In this document: one piece after another, positions 52,658-61,556 of the stretch
Numbering within the stretch: the first letter of the stretch is position 1
Layout of the letters: each line of letters opens with the position of its first letter
Source: Pararhodobacter marinus
Lineage (GTDB): Bacteria; Pseudomonadota; Alphaproteobacteria; Rhodobacterales; Rhodobacteraceae
Assembly: GCF_003122215.1 (NCBI RefSeq)
Contig: NZ_QEYD01000003.1
Span: 248,001-312,000, forward strand
Direction of reading: 5' to 3'
Length of the DNA stretch: 64,000 nucleotides
Made by a program: the position numbers and the translations under genes
Notes under the pieces: model-generated
The model's database searches: none
What the model saw: only the letters and a program-made list of their open reading frames with translations
Told to the model about the DNA's origin: nothing

Positions 52658-53539
52658 ATGACCCAGCTGATCGCATCGCTTGCCGAGATCTCGGCGCCCT
52701 ATGATGTCCTCTATTGCGACCTGTGGGGCTGCCTGCACAATGGCAAGGCGCTTTTCCCCGAGGCCGTGGCCGCGCTGCAGGCCTTCCGCGCCAAGGGCGG
52801 CACCGTCGTGCTGATGACCAACGCGCCGCGCACCCGGCATTCGGTGAAGAAGCGGCTCGACCAGATGGGTCTGCCCGAGGATGCCTATGACGCCATCGCC
52901 GCTTCGGGCGATGCGACGCAGGTGGCGATGCTGCAGGGCGCGGCCGGGCGCAAGCTGTGGCATCTGGGGCCGGGCAAGGATGAAGACCTGTTCGCCATCA
53001 TCCCCGACTGGCTGCAGGACCAGCCGCCGATCGAGCGCGTCGAGCTGGACGAGGCCGAGGGCATTATCTGCACCGGGCCCTTCGACGAGTTCAACGAAAC
53101 GCCCGAGGATTATCGCGGCCGTTTCCTGAGCGCCAAGACGCGCGGGTTGAAGATGCTGTGTGCCAATCCCGACCTGATGGTCGATTTCGGCGAAACCCGC
53201 ATTCCCTGCGCCGGCGCGCTGGCCGAGCTTTACGCCGAGATGGGCGGCGAGGTCCTGCAATTCGGCAAGCCCTTCCCGCCGATCTATGACCTTGCCCGCA
53301 GCATCCTCGCCGAGAAGGGCCTCTCCTACGAGCCCGACGCGGTGCTGGCCATCGGCGACGGCGTGCGCACGGATATTCGCGGCGCGCAGGCCGAGGGGAT
53401 CGACGCGCTGTTCGTCACCGGCGGGCTGGAGGCCACGCGCTTCGGCGCGGATGTCGCGGCTCCCGATGCCGGGCTTCTGGACAGCTGGCTGGCCTCCGAG
53501 GATCTGCATCCGCGCTACGCCATCGGCCGGCTGCGCTGA
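52658..53539 (+). CDS. TIGR01459-family HAD-IIA hydrolase
   Basis: A 293-residue HAD phosphatase of subclass IIA. Motif I is YDVLYCDLWGCLHNGKALFP (unusual D-x-W in place of DxDG), motif II is VVLMTNAPRT and motif IV is AIGDGVRTDIRGAQAEGID. The cap sits between motifs II and III, as in the NagD group. The substrate is unknown; family members occur mainly in alphaproteobacteria. The ATG chosen follows GAAAGGA and skips 14 open codons. Confidence 0.85.
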   Translation: MTQLIASLAEISAPYDVLYCDLWGCLHNGKALFPEAVAALQAFRAKGGTVVLMTNAPRTRHSVKKRLDQMGLPEDAYDAIAASGDATQVAMLQGAAGRKLWHLGPGKDEDLFAIIPDWLQDQPPIERVELDEAEGIICTGPFDEFNETPEDYRGRFLSAKTRGLKMLCANPDLMVDFGETRIPCAGALAELYAEMGGEVLQFGKPFPPIYDLARSILAEKGLSYEPDAVLAIGDGVRTDIRGAQAEGIDALFVTGGLEATRFGADVAAPDAGLLDSWLASEDLHPRYAIGRLR

Positions 53540-53600
53540 GCGGTCTTGCCTGCGGGGCGCTGCGGGCTACCTGACCTGTGAAAACACGACATTGCGAAAA

Positions 53601-53629
53601 GCCCGGCCCCCTGCGCGCCGGGCCTTTTT
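53601..53629 (+). terminator. Rho-independent terminator behind the HAD hydrolase gene
   Basis: GCCCGGC and GCCGGGC pair across a 9-nt loop, followed by five Ts. Confidence 0.75.
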
Positions 53630-53650
53630 CCGGACAGACAAGGAGAGATC

Positions 53651-54214
53651 ATGACGCTCACGCTGAAAATCATCATCGGGTCCACGCGCCCCACCCGCAA
53701 AGGCCCGGCCGTCGCCAAATGGATCGACGGGCTGGCGCGCAAGAACGATGCGTTCAAGGTCGAGCTGGTGGATCTGGCCGAGATCGGGCTGCCGCTGCTT
53801 GATGAGCCGCACCACCCGGCGATGAAGAAATACGAGCACGAGCATACCAAGCGCTGGTCCGCCGCGATCGAGGATGCCGACGCGCTGATCTTCGTGACGC
53901 CGGAATACGATTTCTTCGCCCCCGCCTCGCTGGTCAACGCGATCCAGTGCCTGAGCCAGGAATGGAAATACAAGGTCGCGGGCGTGGTTTGCTATGGCGG
54001 GATCTCGGGCGGGCTGCGCTCGTCCCAGGAATTGCGGATGCTCCTGGTCAATAACGGCGTGATGCCGATCCAGCAGGTCGTTCCGCTGCCGATGTTCGCC
54101 GACAGCATCAACGAGGACGGCGTTTTCGTGGCCAATGACAAGATGGTCGAAGGCGCCGAGGGCATGTTGTCGGAACTGGTCAAATGGGGCACCGCCCTCA
54201 AGACCCTGCGCTAA
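53651..54214 (+). CDS. NADPH-dependent FMN reductase family protein
   Basis: A 187-residue flavodoxin-like enzyme. The phosphate-binding loop is IIGSTRPTRKGPAVAKWI, and VTPEYDFFAPASLVNAI is the active-site/FMN-binding loop. It reduces flavins, quinones or azo compounds. An AAGGAGAG ribosome site precedes the ATG. It is convergent with the MFS gene; no operon partner is seen. Confidence 0.85.
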   Translation: MTLTLKIIIGSTRPTRKGPAVAKWIDGLARKNDAFKVELVDLAEIGLPLLDEPHHPAMKKYEHEHTKRWSAAIEDADALIFVTPEYDFFAPASLVNAIQCLSQEWKYKVAGVVCYGGISGGLRSSQELRMLLVNNGVMPIQQVVPLPMFADSINEDGVFVANDKMVEGAEGMLSELVKWGTALKTLR

Positions 54215-54231
54215 CGACCCGTCGCTGACGC

Positions 54232-55440
54232 CTATCCGCCGACCGGAGAACCGCCGGGCGCGGGCTGCCTGCCCAGAAGGTGGCCTGCGATCCCGGTGAT
54301 CGCGCAGAAGACAAGCATCGGACCCAGCGCCCAGACCCACTCGCCCCCGCCCAGCGAAACCGCGGCCGCAACCATCGGTGCGCCGATGAACTGCCCCATC
54401 GACGAGCCCTGCATCAGCATGCCGTTGCCCGCGCTGACATGGCGCAGCGAGGGCGCGAAGCGCGGCACACAGGTGAAAAGCGCCGGCGGGATCAGCCCGC
54501 CCGCGAAGGAAAAGACCAGCGCCAGCGCGATCCTCAGCCAGACGGGCGGCCCGGGCAGGAAAATGCCCAGCGTGCACAAAGCCATGATCGCCGTTCCCGT
54601 GATGATCATCGGACCCGTCCGGCCTCCGCGTCGGATCACCCACCCCCCGAACAGACAACCCGGCGCGTTGATCAGCACCACCAGCGCGGTCACCAGCGCC
54701 GCAAAGGACAGGTCCGACGCGAAGCTTTCGGTCAGGAAGGTGGGCAGCCACGACATCAGCGTCACCCACTGGAACGCATAGGCGCAGAAGACCAGCGCGA
54801 TCAGCTGGAAGCCCCGCGTGCGCAGGGCATCAAGCGCCAGATGCAGGAACGGCGCGCCTGAGGGCCTCGGCAAATCCAGCCTGCGCATCTGGTGCAGCAC
54901 CGCCCAGGCCACGAAGGGCGAAACGATGGCCAGGAACCACCACGTCCCGCGCCAGCCAAAGGCCCAGAGCAGAAGCGGCGCGGCCAGCATGGTCATCGCC
55001 ATGCCGCTGGGATGGTAGATGCTCCAGATCCCCAGAACCATGCCCTGATCGCGCGGGGCCGAAGCCGCGACCATCGCATAAGGCAGGCAGACGGTGACCG
55101 AAACGAAGCCCACGCCCTCGATGAAGCGGCTCGCCAGCATGGCCTCGACGCTGTGCGCCGTGGCGCCGATGATCCCGCCCAAGACCAGGCAGGCAAAGCC
55201 GAAGCCCACCATGCGCAACCGGCCCGTCCGGTCGGCAAGCCCGCCGAACAGCACCGCCAGCGTCATCCCGACCGCGTTGAACATCGACAGCACGAAGCCG
55301 CCCGCCACCAGTCCGAAATCCAGATCGGCGCGAATGAGCGGCAGCGCGGGCGGCAGTTTCCCGACATGCGCCGAGCACATCGCCCCGGCAAAGGTCATCA
55401 CTCCCACCGCCAGCCATGCGGTCTTCGCGCGCTCGCTCAT
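54232..55440 (-). CDS. MFS transporter
   Basis: A 402-residue major facilitator with about 12 hydrophobic helices. The loop 2-3 motif is VLFGGLADRTGRLRMVG, and a second GGWVIRRGGRTGP follows between helices 8 and 9. The wording is nearest to CynX/NimT-like anion or nitro-compound carriers. Substrate unknown. It is divergent from the maoC-like gene. Confidence 0.85.
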   Translation of the reverse strand: MSERAKTAWLAVGVMTFAGAMCSAHVGKLPPALPLIRADLDFGLVAGGFVLSMFNAVGMTLAVLFGGLADRTGRLRMVGFGFACLVLGGIIGATAHSVEAMLASRFIEGVGFVSVTVCLPYAMVAASAPRDQGMVLGIWSIYHPSGMAMTMLAAPLLLWAFGWRGTWWFLAIVSPFVAWAVLHQMRRLDLPRPSGAPFLHLALDALRTRGFQLIALVFCAYAFQWVTLMSWLPTFLTESFASDLSFAALVTALVVLINAPGCLFGGWVIRRGGRTGPMIITGTAIMALCTLGIFLPGPPVWLRIALALVFSFAGGLIPPALFTCVPRFAPSLRHVSAGNGMLMQGSSMGQFIGAPMVAAAVSLGGGEWVWALGPMLVFCAITGIAGHLLGRQPAPGGSPVGG

Positions 55441-55620
55441 TGCCCCTCCTCAGGGCCCTTCGCGGCCCTTCCGTCCCTTGCGCCATCGGTAACGCGGTTC
55501 GCAGATGGATGCTACATCTGTTCAGGAATATTTCCGGGTCATACCGCGCCATTCGGCAACCGTGTGCGCAATTTAGTTTCGACTTTATGGCAACAAACGA
55601 CCTAATATTACAAAGCCATG

Positions 55621-55660
55621 TTGCCAATGTGTCGCCGTAGCGCTATGTTGCACCGCAGCA
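55621..55660 (+). promoter_or_regulatory. maoC-like promoter with CTGC/GCAG-type operator
   Basis: TTGCCA (55621-55626), a 17-bp spacer and TATGTT (55644-55649) form a good sigma-70-type promoter. TGTTGC-ACC-GCAGCA (55646-55660) overlaps the -10 and expected start. It differs by one base from the perfect palindrome at 7536-7550. Confidence 0.45.
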
Positions 55661-55674
55661 CAAGAGTGAGCCCC

Positions 55675-56160
55675 ATGGGACATCAGACCGGAACCCGCGC
55701 CATGCTTGACAGCCGTCCGAACGACAATCTGCCCCGCGGCACGATCTGCATCGAGGATCTGGAAATCGGTCTCTCGCGTTATCTGCGCAAAGAGATCACC
55801 GACCGCGACATCGAATTGTTCGCCGAGGTCTCGACCGACCATAACCCGGTGCATCTGGACGAATCCTATGCGCAGGACACGATCTTCGCGGGCCGGATCG
55901 CGCATGGCATGCTGACCGCGGGCCTGATCAGCGCGGTGATCGGCGAACAGCTTCCGGGCCATGGCACGATCTATATGGGCCAGTCGCTGAAATTCCTGGC
56001 CCCCGTGCGCCCAGGCGACGTGGTGCTGGCCGAGGTCACGGTGCGCGAGATCGAGTATGCCAAGCGCCGCGTCACCCTTGAATGTCGCTGCTCGGTGGGC
56101 AATACCACCGTCCTGAAGGGCGAGGCGCTGGTTCTGGCGCCCAGCCGCAAGTTCGACTGA
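55675..56160 (+). CDS. MaoC-family (hotdog) enoyl-CoA hydratase/dehydratase
   Basis: A 161-residue hotdog-fold protein. The hydratase motif is VSTDHNPVHLDESYAQDT with catalytic Asp/His, followed by FAGRIAHGMLTAGLISAV. It hydrates (R)-specific enoyl-CoA, linking fatty acid oxidation to PHA monomers or other acyl-CoA routes. A second ATG nine codons in (MLDSRPNDN) is an alternative start. The promoter carries a PhaR-like operator, which would fit a PHA connection. ribF follows 45 bp downstream. Confidence 0.85.
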   Translation: MGHQTGTRAMLDSRPNDNLPRGTICIEDLEIGLSRYLRKEITDRDIELFAEVSTDHNPVHLDESYAQDTIFAGRIAHGMLTAGLISAVIGEQLPGHGTIYMGQSLKFLAPVRPGDVVLAEVTVREIEYAKRRVTLECRCSVGNTTVLKGEALVLAPSRKFD

Positions 56161-56205
56161 GGCCGCTTTCCCCTGCGGGAGCCGCGGCACGCGCCGCGGG
56201 GCAGA

Positions 56206-57132
56206 ATGCAGATAGTCACTTCTTGGACCGGCCTTGACGACACCCAACGGGGTGCTTCGGCGGCGATGGGCAATTTCGACGGCGTGCATCTGGGCCATCA
56301 GGCGGTGATCGACGGGGCACGGCGTCCGGGCCTGCCGCTGGGCGTCATCACGTTCGAACCCCATCCGCGCGAGGTCTTCGCGCCCGACGCGCCGCCCTTC
56401 CGGCTGATGAACGCCGAATCCCGCCGCAACCGGCTGGAGAAGATCGGCGTCGACATCCTGTACGAATTGCCCTTCTCGCTTGAGCTGGCGGCCCTTCCGC
56501 CCGAAGCCTTCGCGCGCGAGGTTCTGGTCGAGGGGCTCGGCATCAAGCATGTCGTCGTCGGCTCGGATTTCCGTTTCGGCAAGGCGCGCGCCGGCACGAC
56601 CGAGATGCTCGCCGATCTGGGGCAGGAGATGGGGTTTGCCGTCAGCGTACAGTCGCTCATCGGCGGCGAGGACGGCGCGATCAGCTCGACCGCGATCCGC
56701 ACCGCTCTGGCCGAGGGGCGACCGCGTGACGCAGCCGAGATGCTGGGCCATTACCACCGCATCGACGGCGCCGTCGTGCATGGCGAGAAACGTGGGCGCG
56801 CGCTTGGCTATCCTACTGCCAACATGGCGGTCGACCGGCTGCACCTGCCGAAGCTCGGTGTCTACGCGGTGAAGGTCGCCATTCTGGGCGGGCCGCAGCG
56901 GGGCTTTTACGACGGGGTCGCCAGCCTTGGCGTTCGGCCCATGTTCGGCGAGAACACCCCCAATTTCGAAGTCCACCTGTTCGACTTCGCGGGCGATCTC
57001 TACGATCAGCACCTCTCGGTCGCGCTGGTCGAGTATCTGCGCCCCGAGATGAAATTCGACGGGCTGCCCGCGCTGATCGACCAGATGGACCATGACAGCC
57101 AGCGCGCCCGCGCGATTCTGGCGCGCGAGTGA
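56206..57132 (+). CDS. ribF: Bifunctional riboflavin kinase / FAD synthetase RibF
   Basis: A 308-residue enzyme converting riboflavin to FMN and FAD. The N-terminal nucleotidyl transferase domain has AMGNFDGVHLGHQAVI and ISSTAIRTAL. The C-terminal riboflavin kinase domain has GRALGYPTANMAVD and FEVHLFDFAGDLYDQ. Length is typical. Probably co-transcribed with the maoC-like gene. Confidence 0.95.
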   Translation: MQIVTSWTGLDDTQRGASAAMGNFDGVHLGHQAVIDGARRPGLPLGVITFEPHPREVFAPDAPPFRLMNAESRRNRLEKIGVDILYELPFSLELAALPPEAFAREVLVEGLGIKHVVVGSDFRFGKARAGTTEMLADLGQEMGFAVSVQSLIGGEDGAISSTAIRTALAEGRPRDAAEMLGHYHRIDGAVVHGEKRGRALGYPTANMAVDRLHLPKLGVYAVKVAILGGPQRGFYDGVASLGVRPMFGENTPNFEVHLFDFAGDLYDQHLSVALVEYLRPEMKFDGLPALIDQMDHDSQRARAILARE

Positions 57133-57196
57133 CGACCTGCGGTTGACAGGCCCGCGCGAAGCGAGAACACTTGCGGAACATCCGCAGGAGTTCCCG

Positions 57197-57778
57197 ATGC
57201 AGGCCGACGCCGTCACCCGACCGCTCACCCCCGAACACAGCGACGCCTTCGAGGCCGTGATGGGCCCGAATGGCGCCTGCTATGGCTGCTGGTGTACCTA
57301 TTTCCTGCTGCCCCCCAAGGAGCGCGCGGCGATGAGCGCGGGCGACAAGCATGATTTGATGATGGCGCGGATTGCAGCAGGCCCGCCGCCCGGCCTGCTG
57401 CTGTGGATCGGCGATGCCCCGGCGGGCTGGATGCAGATCGGCCCGCGCGCCCAAGTGCCGCAGTGGAACAACCCGCGCCGCTCGTCCACGCCCCTGCCTG
57501 ACGGTCCGGCCGACGATCCAGGGGTCTGGGCGGTCACCTGTTTTTTCCTGCGCGCGCCCTACCGGGGCCGGGGACTGAGCCGGGTTCTGCTGAAGGCCGG
57601 GATCGACCATGCCCGCGCGAACGGCGCCAGGCTGCTGGAATCAAGCCCGATGGACCACGCCAAGCAGTCGAAATCCGTGGGCCTGTTCGTCGGATCGACC
57701 GCCGTGTTCGAAGCGGCGGGCTTCGAGACCGTGGCCCGCCACAAACCCAATCGCCCGCTGATGCGCCTGGCGCTGTGA
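57197..57778 (+). CDS. GNAT-family N-acetyltransferase (cysteine-rich N-terminus)
   Basis: A 193-residue acetyltransferase. Acetyl-CoA binding is in FFLRAPYRGRGLSRVLLKAG. The N-terminal ACYGCWCTYFLLPPKE stretch with three cysteines is typical of a GNAT branch of unknown substrate. The chosen ATG has GCAGGAG upstream; the open frame reads 35 codons further back into the ribF end. Substrate unknown. Confidence 0.8.
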   Translation: MQADAVTRPLTPEHSDAFEAVMGPNGACYGCWCTYFLLPPKERAAMSAGDKHDLMMARIAAGPPPGLLLWIGDAPAGWMQIGPRAQVPQWNNPRRSSTPLPDGPADDPGVWAVTCFFLRAPYRGRGLSRVLLKAGIDHARANGARLLESSPMDHAKQSKSVGLFVGSTAVFEAAGFETVARHKPNRPLMRLAL

Positions 57779-57818
57779 CCCTCTTCCCTTTCGCCGGCGA
57801 AAGGTACAGGGTCGCGCC

Positions 57819-58301
57819 ATGACAAAGGCCCCCCCTTCCGACCCAGCCGCCCCCGCCCTGCGCCCCCGGTTCTGGGAAACCGTCTCGCTGTCCGACATGA
57901 CCCCGGCCGAATGGGAAGCGCTCTGCGACGGCTGCGGCAAATGCTGCCTGAACAAGCTGGAAGATGCCGATACCGGCGAGGTGTTCTTCACCAATATCGC
58001 CTGCCGCCTGTTCGACGATTCCACCTGCCGCTGCGCGAATTACGAGATCCGCAAGACCATCGTGCCCGAATGCGTCGTGCTGACGCCCGACACGCTGGAC
58101 GAGGTCACCTACTGGATGCCCCGGAGCTGCGCCTATCGCCGGCTGAACGAAGGGCGCGGACTGGCCGAGTGGCACCCGCTGATCTCGGGCGATCCGCAAT
58201 CGGTGCACCGCGCGGGCATCTCGGTCAAGGATCGCACCGTACCCGAATTCGACGTCCCCGAGGACGATTGGGAAGACCATATCATCGACGAGGAGCTGTA
58301 A
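57819..58301 (+). CDS. YcgN-family cysteine cluster protein
   Basis: A 160-residue UPF0260 protein. The cysteine cluster is WEALCDGCGKCCLNKLED, then ACRLFDDSTCRCANY and VPECVVL. The arrangement suggests a metal or Fe-S site. Function in the family is unknown. Its TAA overlaps the ATG of the threonine aldolase gene by one base, so both are co-translated. Confidence 0.9.
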   Translation: MTKAPPSDPAAPALRPRFWETVSLSDMTPAEWEALCDGCGKCCLNKLEDADTGEVFFTNIACRLFDDSTCRCANYEIRKTIVPECVVLTPDTLDEVTYWMPRSCAYRRLNEGRGLAEWHPLISGDPQSVHRAGISVKDRTVPEFDVPEDDWEDHIIDEEL

Positions 58302-59353
58302 TGTACCTGGCCTCTGACAACACTTCGGGCGTGCCCGAGCAGGTTCTGGCCGCGCTGACGGCCGCGAATGACGGCTTTGCGCTGGGTTATGGCGCCGATG
58401 CGCTGATGGACCGGGTGCGCGACAAGATCCGCGCGCTGTTCGAGGCGCCCGAGGCCGCCGTCTATCTGGTTGCCACCGGCACCGCCGCCAATTCGCTGGC
58501 GATCGCCAGCTACATCCAGCCATGGCAGACGGTCTATTGCCACCGCCACGCGCATATCGAGGAAGACGAATGCTGCGCGCCCGAATTCTACGCGGGCGGC
58601 GCGAAGCTGACGCTGCTGGACGGGCCGGATGCCAAGATCGACGCCGACCAGCTGGAACAGGGTCTCGCCAGCGCGCCCGGGGGCGTGCACCATGTGCAGA
58701 AAGGCCTGCTGAGCCTGACCAACATCACCGAGCGCGGTGCGCGCTATTCGGTGGCCGAGGTGACGCGGCTTTGCGCCATCGCCAAGGCGCATGGCCTGCC
58801 CGTGCATCTGGACGGCGCGCGCTTTTCCAACGCCATCGTCGCCGAGGGCTGCAGCCCGGCCGAGATGACGTGGAAAGCGGGCGTGGACGTGGTGTCTTTC
58901 GGCGGCACCAAGAACGGCCTGATGGGCGTCGAGGCGGTGGTTTTCTTCGATCCCGCCAAGGCTTGGGAATTCGAGCTGCGGCGCAAGCGCGGCGGGCACC
59001 TGTTCTCGAAGCATCGCTATCTGAGCGCGCAGATGGACGCCTATCTGACCGACGATCTGTGGCGCGATCTGGCGATCACCGCGAATGCCCGCGCCGCGGC
59101 GCTGGAAGCGGGCCTGCGCGAGGCCGGGGCAAGGCTGGTGCATCCGAGGGGCGGCAATATCCTGTTCGCCGAGTTCCCGCTCAAGGCGCATGAAGCCCTG
59201 CGCAAGGCGGGTGCGGTTTACTACGACTGGCCCGCCCCGCCGCCCGAAGGCGCCGGCCCCGACCATCCGCATCAATGCCGGCTGGTCGCCTCGTGGTCGA
59301 CGACCGAGGCGCATGTGGCTGACTTCGTTGAGATCCTGAAAGGCGCGCTGTAA
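58301..59353 (+). CDS. Low-specificity threonine aldolase / beta-eliminating lyase family
   Basis: A 350-residue fold-type I PLP enzyme that splits L-threonine or allo-threonine to glycine and acetaldehyde. The Schiff-base lysine is Lys204 (SFGGTKNGLMG), and the pyridine-binding aspartate is Asp171 (VHLDGARFSN). VATGTAANSLAIAS is the phosphate-binding start. Coupled to the YcgN-like gene upstream. Confidence 0.9.
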   Translation: MYLASDNTSGVPEQVLAALTAANDGFALGYGADALMDRVRDKIRALFEAPEAAVYLVATGTAANSLAIASYIQPWQTVYCHRHAHIEEDECCAPEFYAGGAKLTLLDGPDAKIDADQLEQGLASAPGGVHHVQKGLLSLTNITERGARYSVAEVTRLCAIAKAHGLPVHLDGARFSNAIVAEGCSPAEMTWKAGVDVVSFGGTKNGLMGVEAVVFFDPAKAWEFELRRKRGGHLFSKHRYLSAQMDAYLTDDLWRDLAITANARAAALEAGLREAGARLVHPRGGNILFAEFPLKAHEALRKAGAVYYDWPAPPPEGAGPDHPHQCRLVASWSTTEAHVADFVEILKGAL

Positions 59354-59354
59354 C

Positions 59355-59639
59355 TCAGCGCGCCAGATAGGCGATGGCGAACGCCGCGGCCAGCGCGACG
59401 AGCTGCACGGAGATGATGCCGTTGAGCTGCTGGCGGAACGGTTCCTTGCGGATCTTGTGACGCAGGCTCATCTGCGCGATCTTCGCGCCGATCGAACCGC
59501 CCAGGAAGGCCAGCGCCAGAAGCCGGTCCTCGGGCACGCGGCGGCGGCCTTCGATGGCCAGCCGCTTGTCGCGCGCGAAAGCCGCGAACGCGGCCACGTT
59601 CACGACAACGAGATAGACAAGGGCAAGGATCTGGAACAA
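59355..59639 (-). CDS. DUF1294 membrane protein
   Basis: A 94-residue protein with helices at both ends (LALVYLVVVNVAAFAAF, VQLVALAAAFAIAYLA) and the family centre ARDKRLAIEGRRRVPEDRLL. The LALAFLGGSIGAKIAQM segment is the third helix. DUF1294 proteins are small inner-membrane proteins of unknown role. It is divergent from gap across the region with two operators. Confidence 0.85.
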   Translation of the reverse strand: MFQILALVYLVVVNVAAFAAFARDKRLAIEGRRRVPEDRLLALAFLGGSIGAKIAQMSLRHKIRKEPFRQQLNGIISVQLVALAAAFAIAYLAR

Positions 59640-59768
59640 GGGGCGCTGAGGTCGGTTACGACAATCGGTTGCGGCGGATGCGGGGTCGGCGTGCGACCCG
59701 GTTCCGCCCTCTTAGGACGCGCCGCCGGGTAACGCAATGCCGCCCGCGCGGCAGGCGGGGCGCACAAC

Positions 59769-59810
59769 GTTATCGCAAACACCGCGCAGCCTTTCAGGGT
59801 TTGCGCTAAC
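59769..59810. promoter_or_regulatory. Two LacI-type operators before the first gap gene
   Basis: GTTATCGCAAAC (59769-59780) and GTTTGCGCTAAC (59799-59810) are centred 30 bp apart. The second is the exact reverse complement of the 12-mer GTTAGCGCAAAC before the second gap gene. The first differs from that 12-mer by one base. The CG-centred palindrome is typical of LacI-family regulators. It resembles the motif I recall for the Rhodobacter central-carbon regulator CceR. Confidence 0.6.
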
Positions 59811-59964
59811 GTCTTGCGAAATAGCAGTTTTCGCCCTTTCTCTGCCACAGTCGAAACTGTATATCCGGCGCAGACAGAACGTCAGGCCCCTCCCCGCGGG
59901 CGCGTGCCCCCGCCGTGCCCTTCTTGCCTTCCGCCTCGTTCCGAGCCCAGACGGAGACAGACAC

Positions 59965-60966
59965 ATGACCATCACCCTCGGCATCAACGGATTCGGCCGC
60001 ATTGGCCGCTGCACCCTCGCCGCCATCGCCGAAGCGGCCCGCAACGATGTCGAGGTCGTGGCGATCAACGCGACCGGCCCGATCGAAACCAATGCCCACC
60101 TGCTGAAATACGATTCGGTCCATGGCCGCTTCCCCGGCACGATCCGGGTCGAAGGCAACACCATGGATCTGGGCCGCGGTCCGATCCGCGTGATGTCGAC
60201 CTACAACCCGGACGAGCTGGACTGGGAAGGCGTCGACGTGGTTCTGGAATGCACCGGCAAGTTCAACGACCGCTCGAAAGCCGCCGTGCATCTGGGCCGC
60301 GGTGCCAAGCGCGTGCTGGTCTCGGCGCCTGCCAAGAATGCCGACAAGACCATCGTCTACGGCGTCAACCACCGCATGCTGACCAATGAGCATCTGGTCG
60401 TGTCGAACGGGTCGTGCACCACCAACTGCCTGGCCCCGCTGGCCAAGGTCCTGAACGACGCCATCGGCATCGAATCGGGCATCATGACCACGATCCACAG
60501 CTATACCGGCGACCAGCCGACGCTGGACCGCCGCCACAAGGACCTGTACCGCGCCCGCGCCGCCGCCATGGCGATGATCCCCACCTCGACCGGCGCCGCG
60601 AAGGCTCTGGGCGAAGTGCTGCCGGAACTGTCGGGCAAGCTGGACGGCACCTCGATGCGCGTGCCGACGCCGAACGTGTCGGCCGTGGACCTGACCTTCG
60701 TCGCCTCGAAGGACGTGACGGTCGAGGACGTGAACGAAGTCGTGCGCGAAGCCGCCGCCGGCGCGATGGGTGCCGTGCTGGCCTATGACGACGAGCCGAA
60801 GGTCTCGATCGACTTCAACCACACCTCGCATTCGTCGATCTTCGCGCCCGAACAGACCAAGGTCGTGGGCGGCCGCACCGTGCGCGTGCTGGCTTGGTAC
60901 GACAACGAATGGGGCTTCTCGTGCCGGATGGCCGATGTGGCCGGCGCGATGGGCCGCCTGATCTGA
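59965..60966 (+). CDS. gap: Type I glyceraldehyde-3-phosphate dehydrogenase, copy 1 (GapB-like cofactor loop)
   Basis: A 333-residue GAPDH. The Rossmann start is [16 protein letters not shown], and the catalytic cysteine is in [16 protein letters not shown]. The residue that normally contacts the NAD ribose (Asp after VAIN) is Ala36 here (VAINATG), as in gluconeogenic NADP-using GapB enzymes such as that of Bacillus subtilis (INAS). The second copy at 62.8 kb has Asp there. So this copy is predicted to accept NADP and work in the anabolic direction. GGAGAC precedes the ATG; a strong terminator follows. Confidence 0.95.
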   Translation: MTITLGINGFGRIGRCTLAAIAEAARNDVEVVAINATGPIETNAHLLKYDSVHGRFPGTIRVEGNTMDLGRGPIRVMSTYNPDELDWEGVDVVLECTGKFNDRSKAAVHLGRGAKRVLVSAPAKNADKTIVYGVNHRMLTNEHLVVSNGSCTTNCLAPLAKVLNDAIGIESGIMTTIHSYTGDQPTLDRRHKDLYRARAAAMAMIPTSTGAAKALGEVLPELSGKLDGTSMRVPTPNVSAVDLTFVASKDVTVEDVNEVVREAAAGAMGAVLAYDDEPKVSIDFNHTSHSSIFAPEQTKVVGGRTVRVLAWYDNEWGFSCRMADVAGAMGRLI

Positions 60967-60990
60967 GCCCTTCCGACATCCGATTGTCGA

Positions 60991-61015
60991 AACGCCCGGC
61001 CCATGGCCGGGCGTT
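60991..61015 (+). terminator. Terminator behind gap copy 1
   Basis: AACGCCCGGCC and GGCCGGGCGTT form an 11-bp stem with a 3-nt CAT loop, ending in TTTT. Confidence 0.85.
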
Positions 61016-61195
61016 TTGCGTTGCGGCAAGGCCATGAACCGCGGTTGAGGCCGCTGAACCGCGGGCAAGACACCCGCCGTCTCAACCCCGGACCCATGGC
61101 GCCCGCGCCGATTCCGTCCTTTCTGAACAGCACAGCGCGACCGCAGGCCCCGCCGATCCGCCGCGCTGACGAAACCCAAGCAAAGGACAACTCCG

Positions 61196-61444
61196 ATGAA
61201 ATACCTCGCCCTCGCCGCCGCTCTTCTTCTGCCCGCCACCGCCGCGTTGGCCTCGGGCGGCGCCGTTCCCGCCGAGACCGAAGCGCAGATCCGCACCCTG
61301 CTGACCGATCAGGGCTATGAAGTCCGCTCGGTCCAGACCGAAGACGGGATGTACGAAGCCTATGCGCTGAAAGACGGCCAGCGCTTCGAGATCTATCTCG
61401 ATTCCGCGCTCAACATCGTGCGCGGCGCCGATAGCGACGACTGA
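61196..61444 (+). CDS. Exported PepSY-domain protein
   Basis: An 82-residue protein with a signal peptide (KYLALAAALLLPATAALA) and a single PepSY domain (EAQIRTLLTDQGYEVRSVQ, EAYALKDGQRFEIYLD). PepSY units bind and inhibit or sense in the periplasm. It starts a three-gene group with the cytochrome b and LuxR genes, a grouping common for membrane redox modules. Confidence 0.85.
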   Translation: MKYLALAAALLLPATAALASGGAVPAETEAQIRTLLTDQGYEVRSVQTEDGMYEAYALKDGQRFEIYLDSALNIVRGADSDD

Positions 61445-61493
61445 TCGCGCGCTCCTCGCCGGAAATGGGCCGCGCCTTAGACGCGCGGCCCGC

Positions 61494-61541
61494 CCCGTCC
61501 ACCGAACCGCCCGTCCATCGAACCGCCCGTCCACCGAACCG
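61494..61541. repeat. 16-bp tandem repeat, three copies
   Basis: Units of CCCGTCCACCGAACCG (one with ATCG in place of ACCG) repeat three times between the PepSY and cytochrome b genes. Length polymorphism between strains is likely; no function is evident. Confidence 0.6.
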
Positions 61542-61556
61542 AAGGAACACACGACC

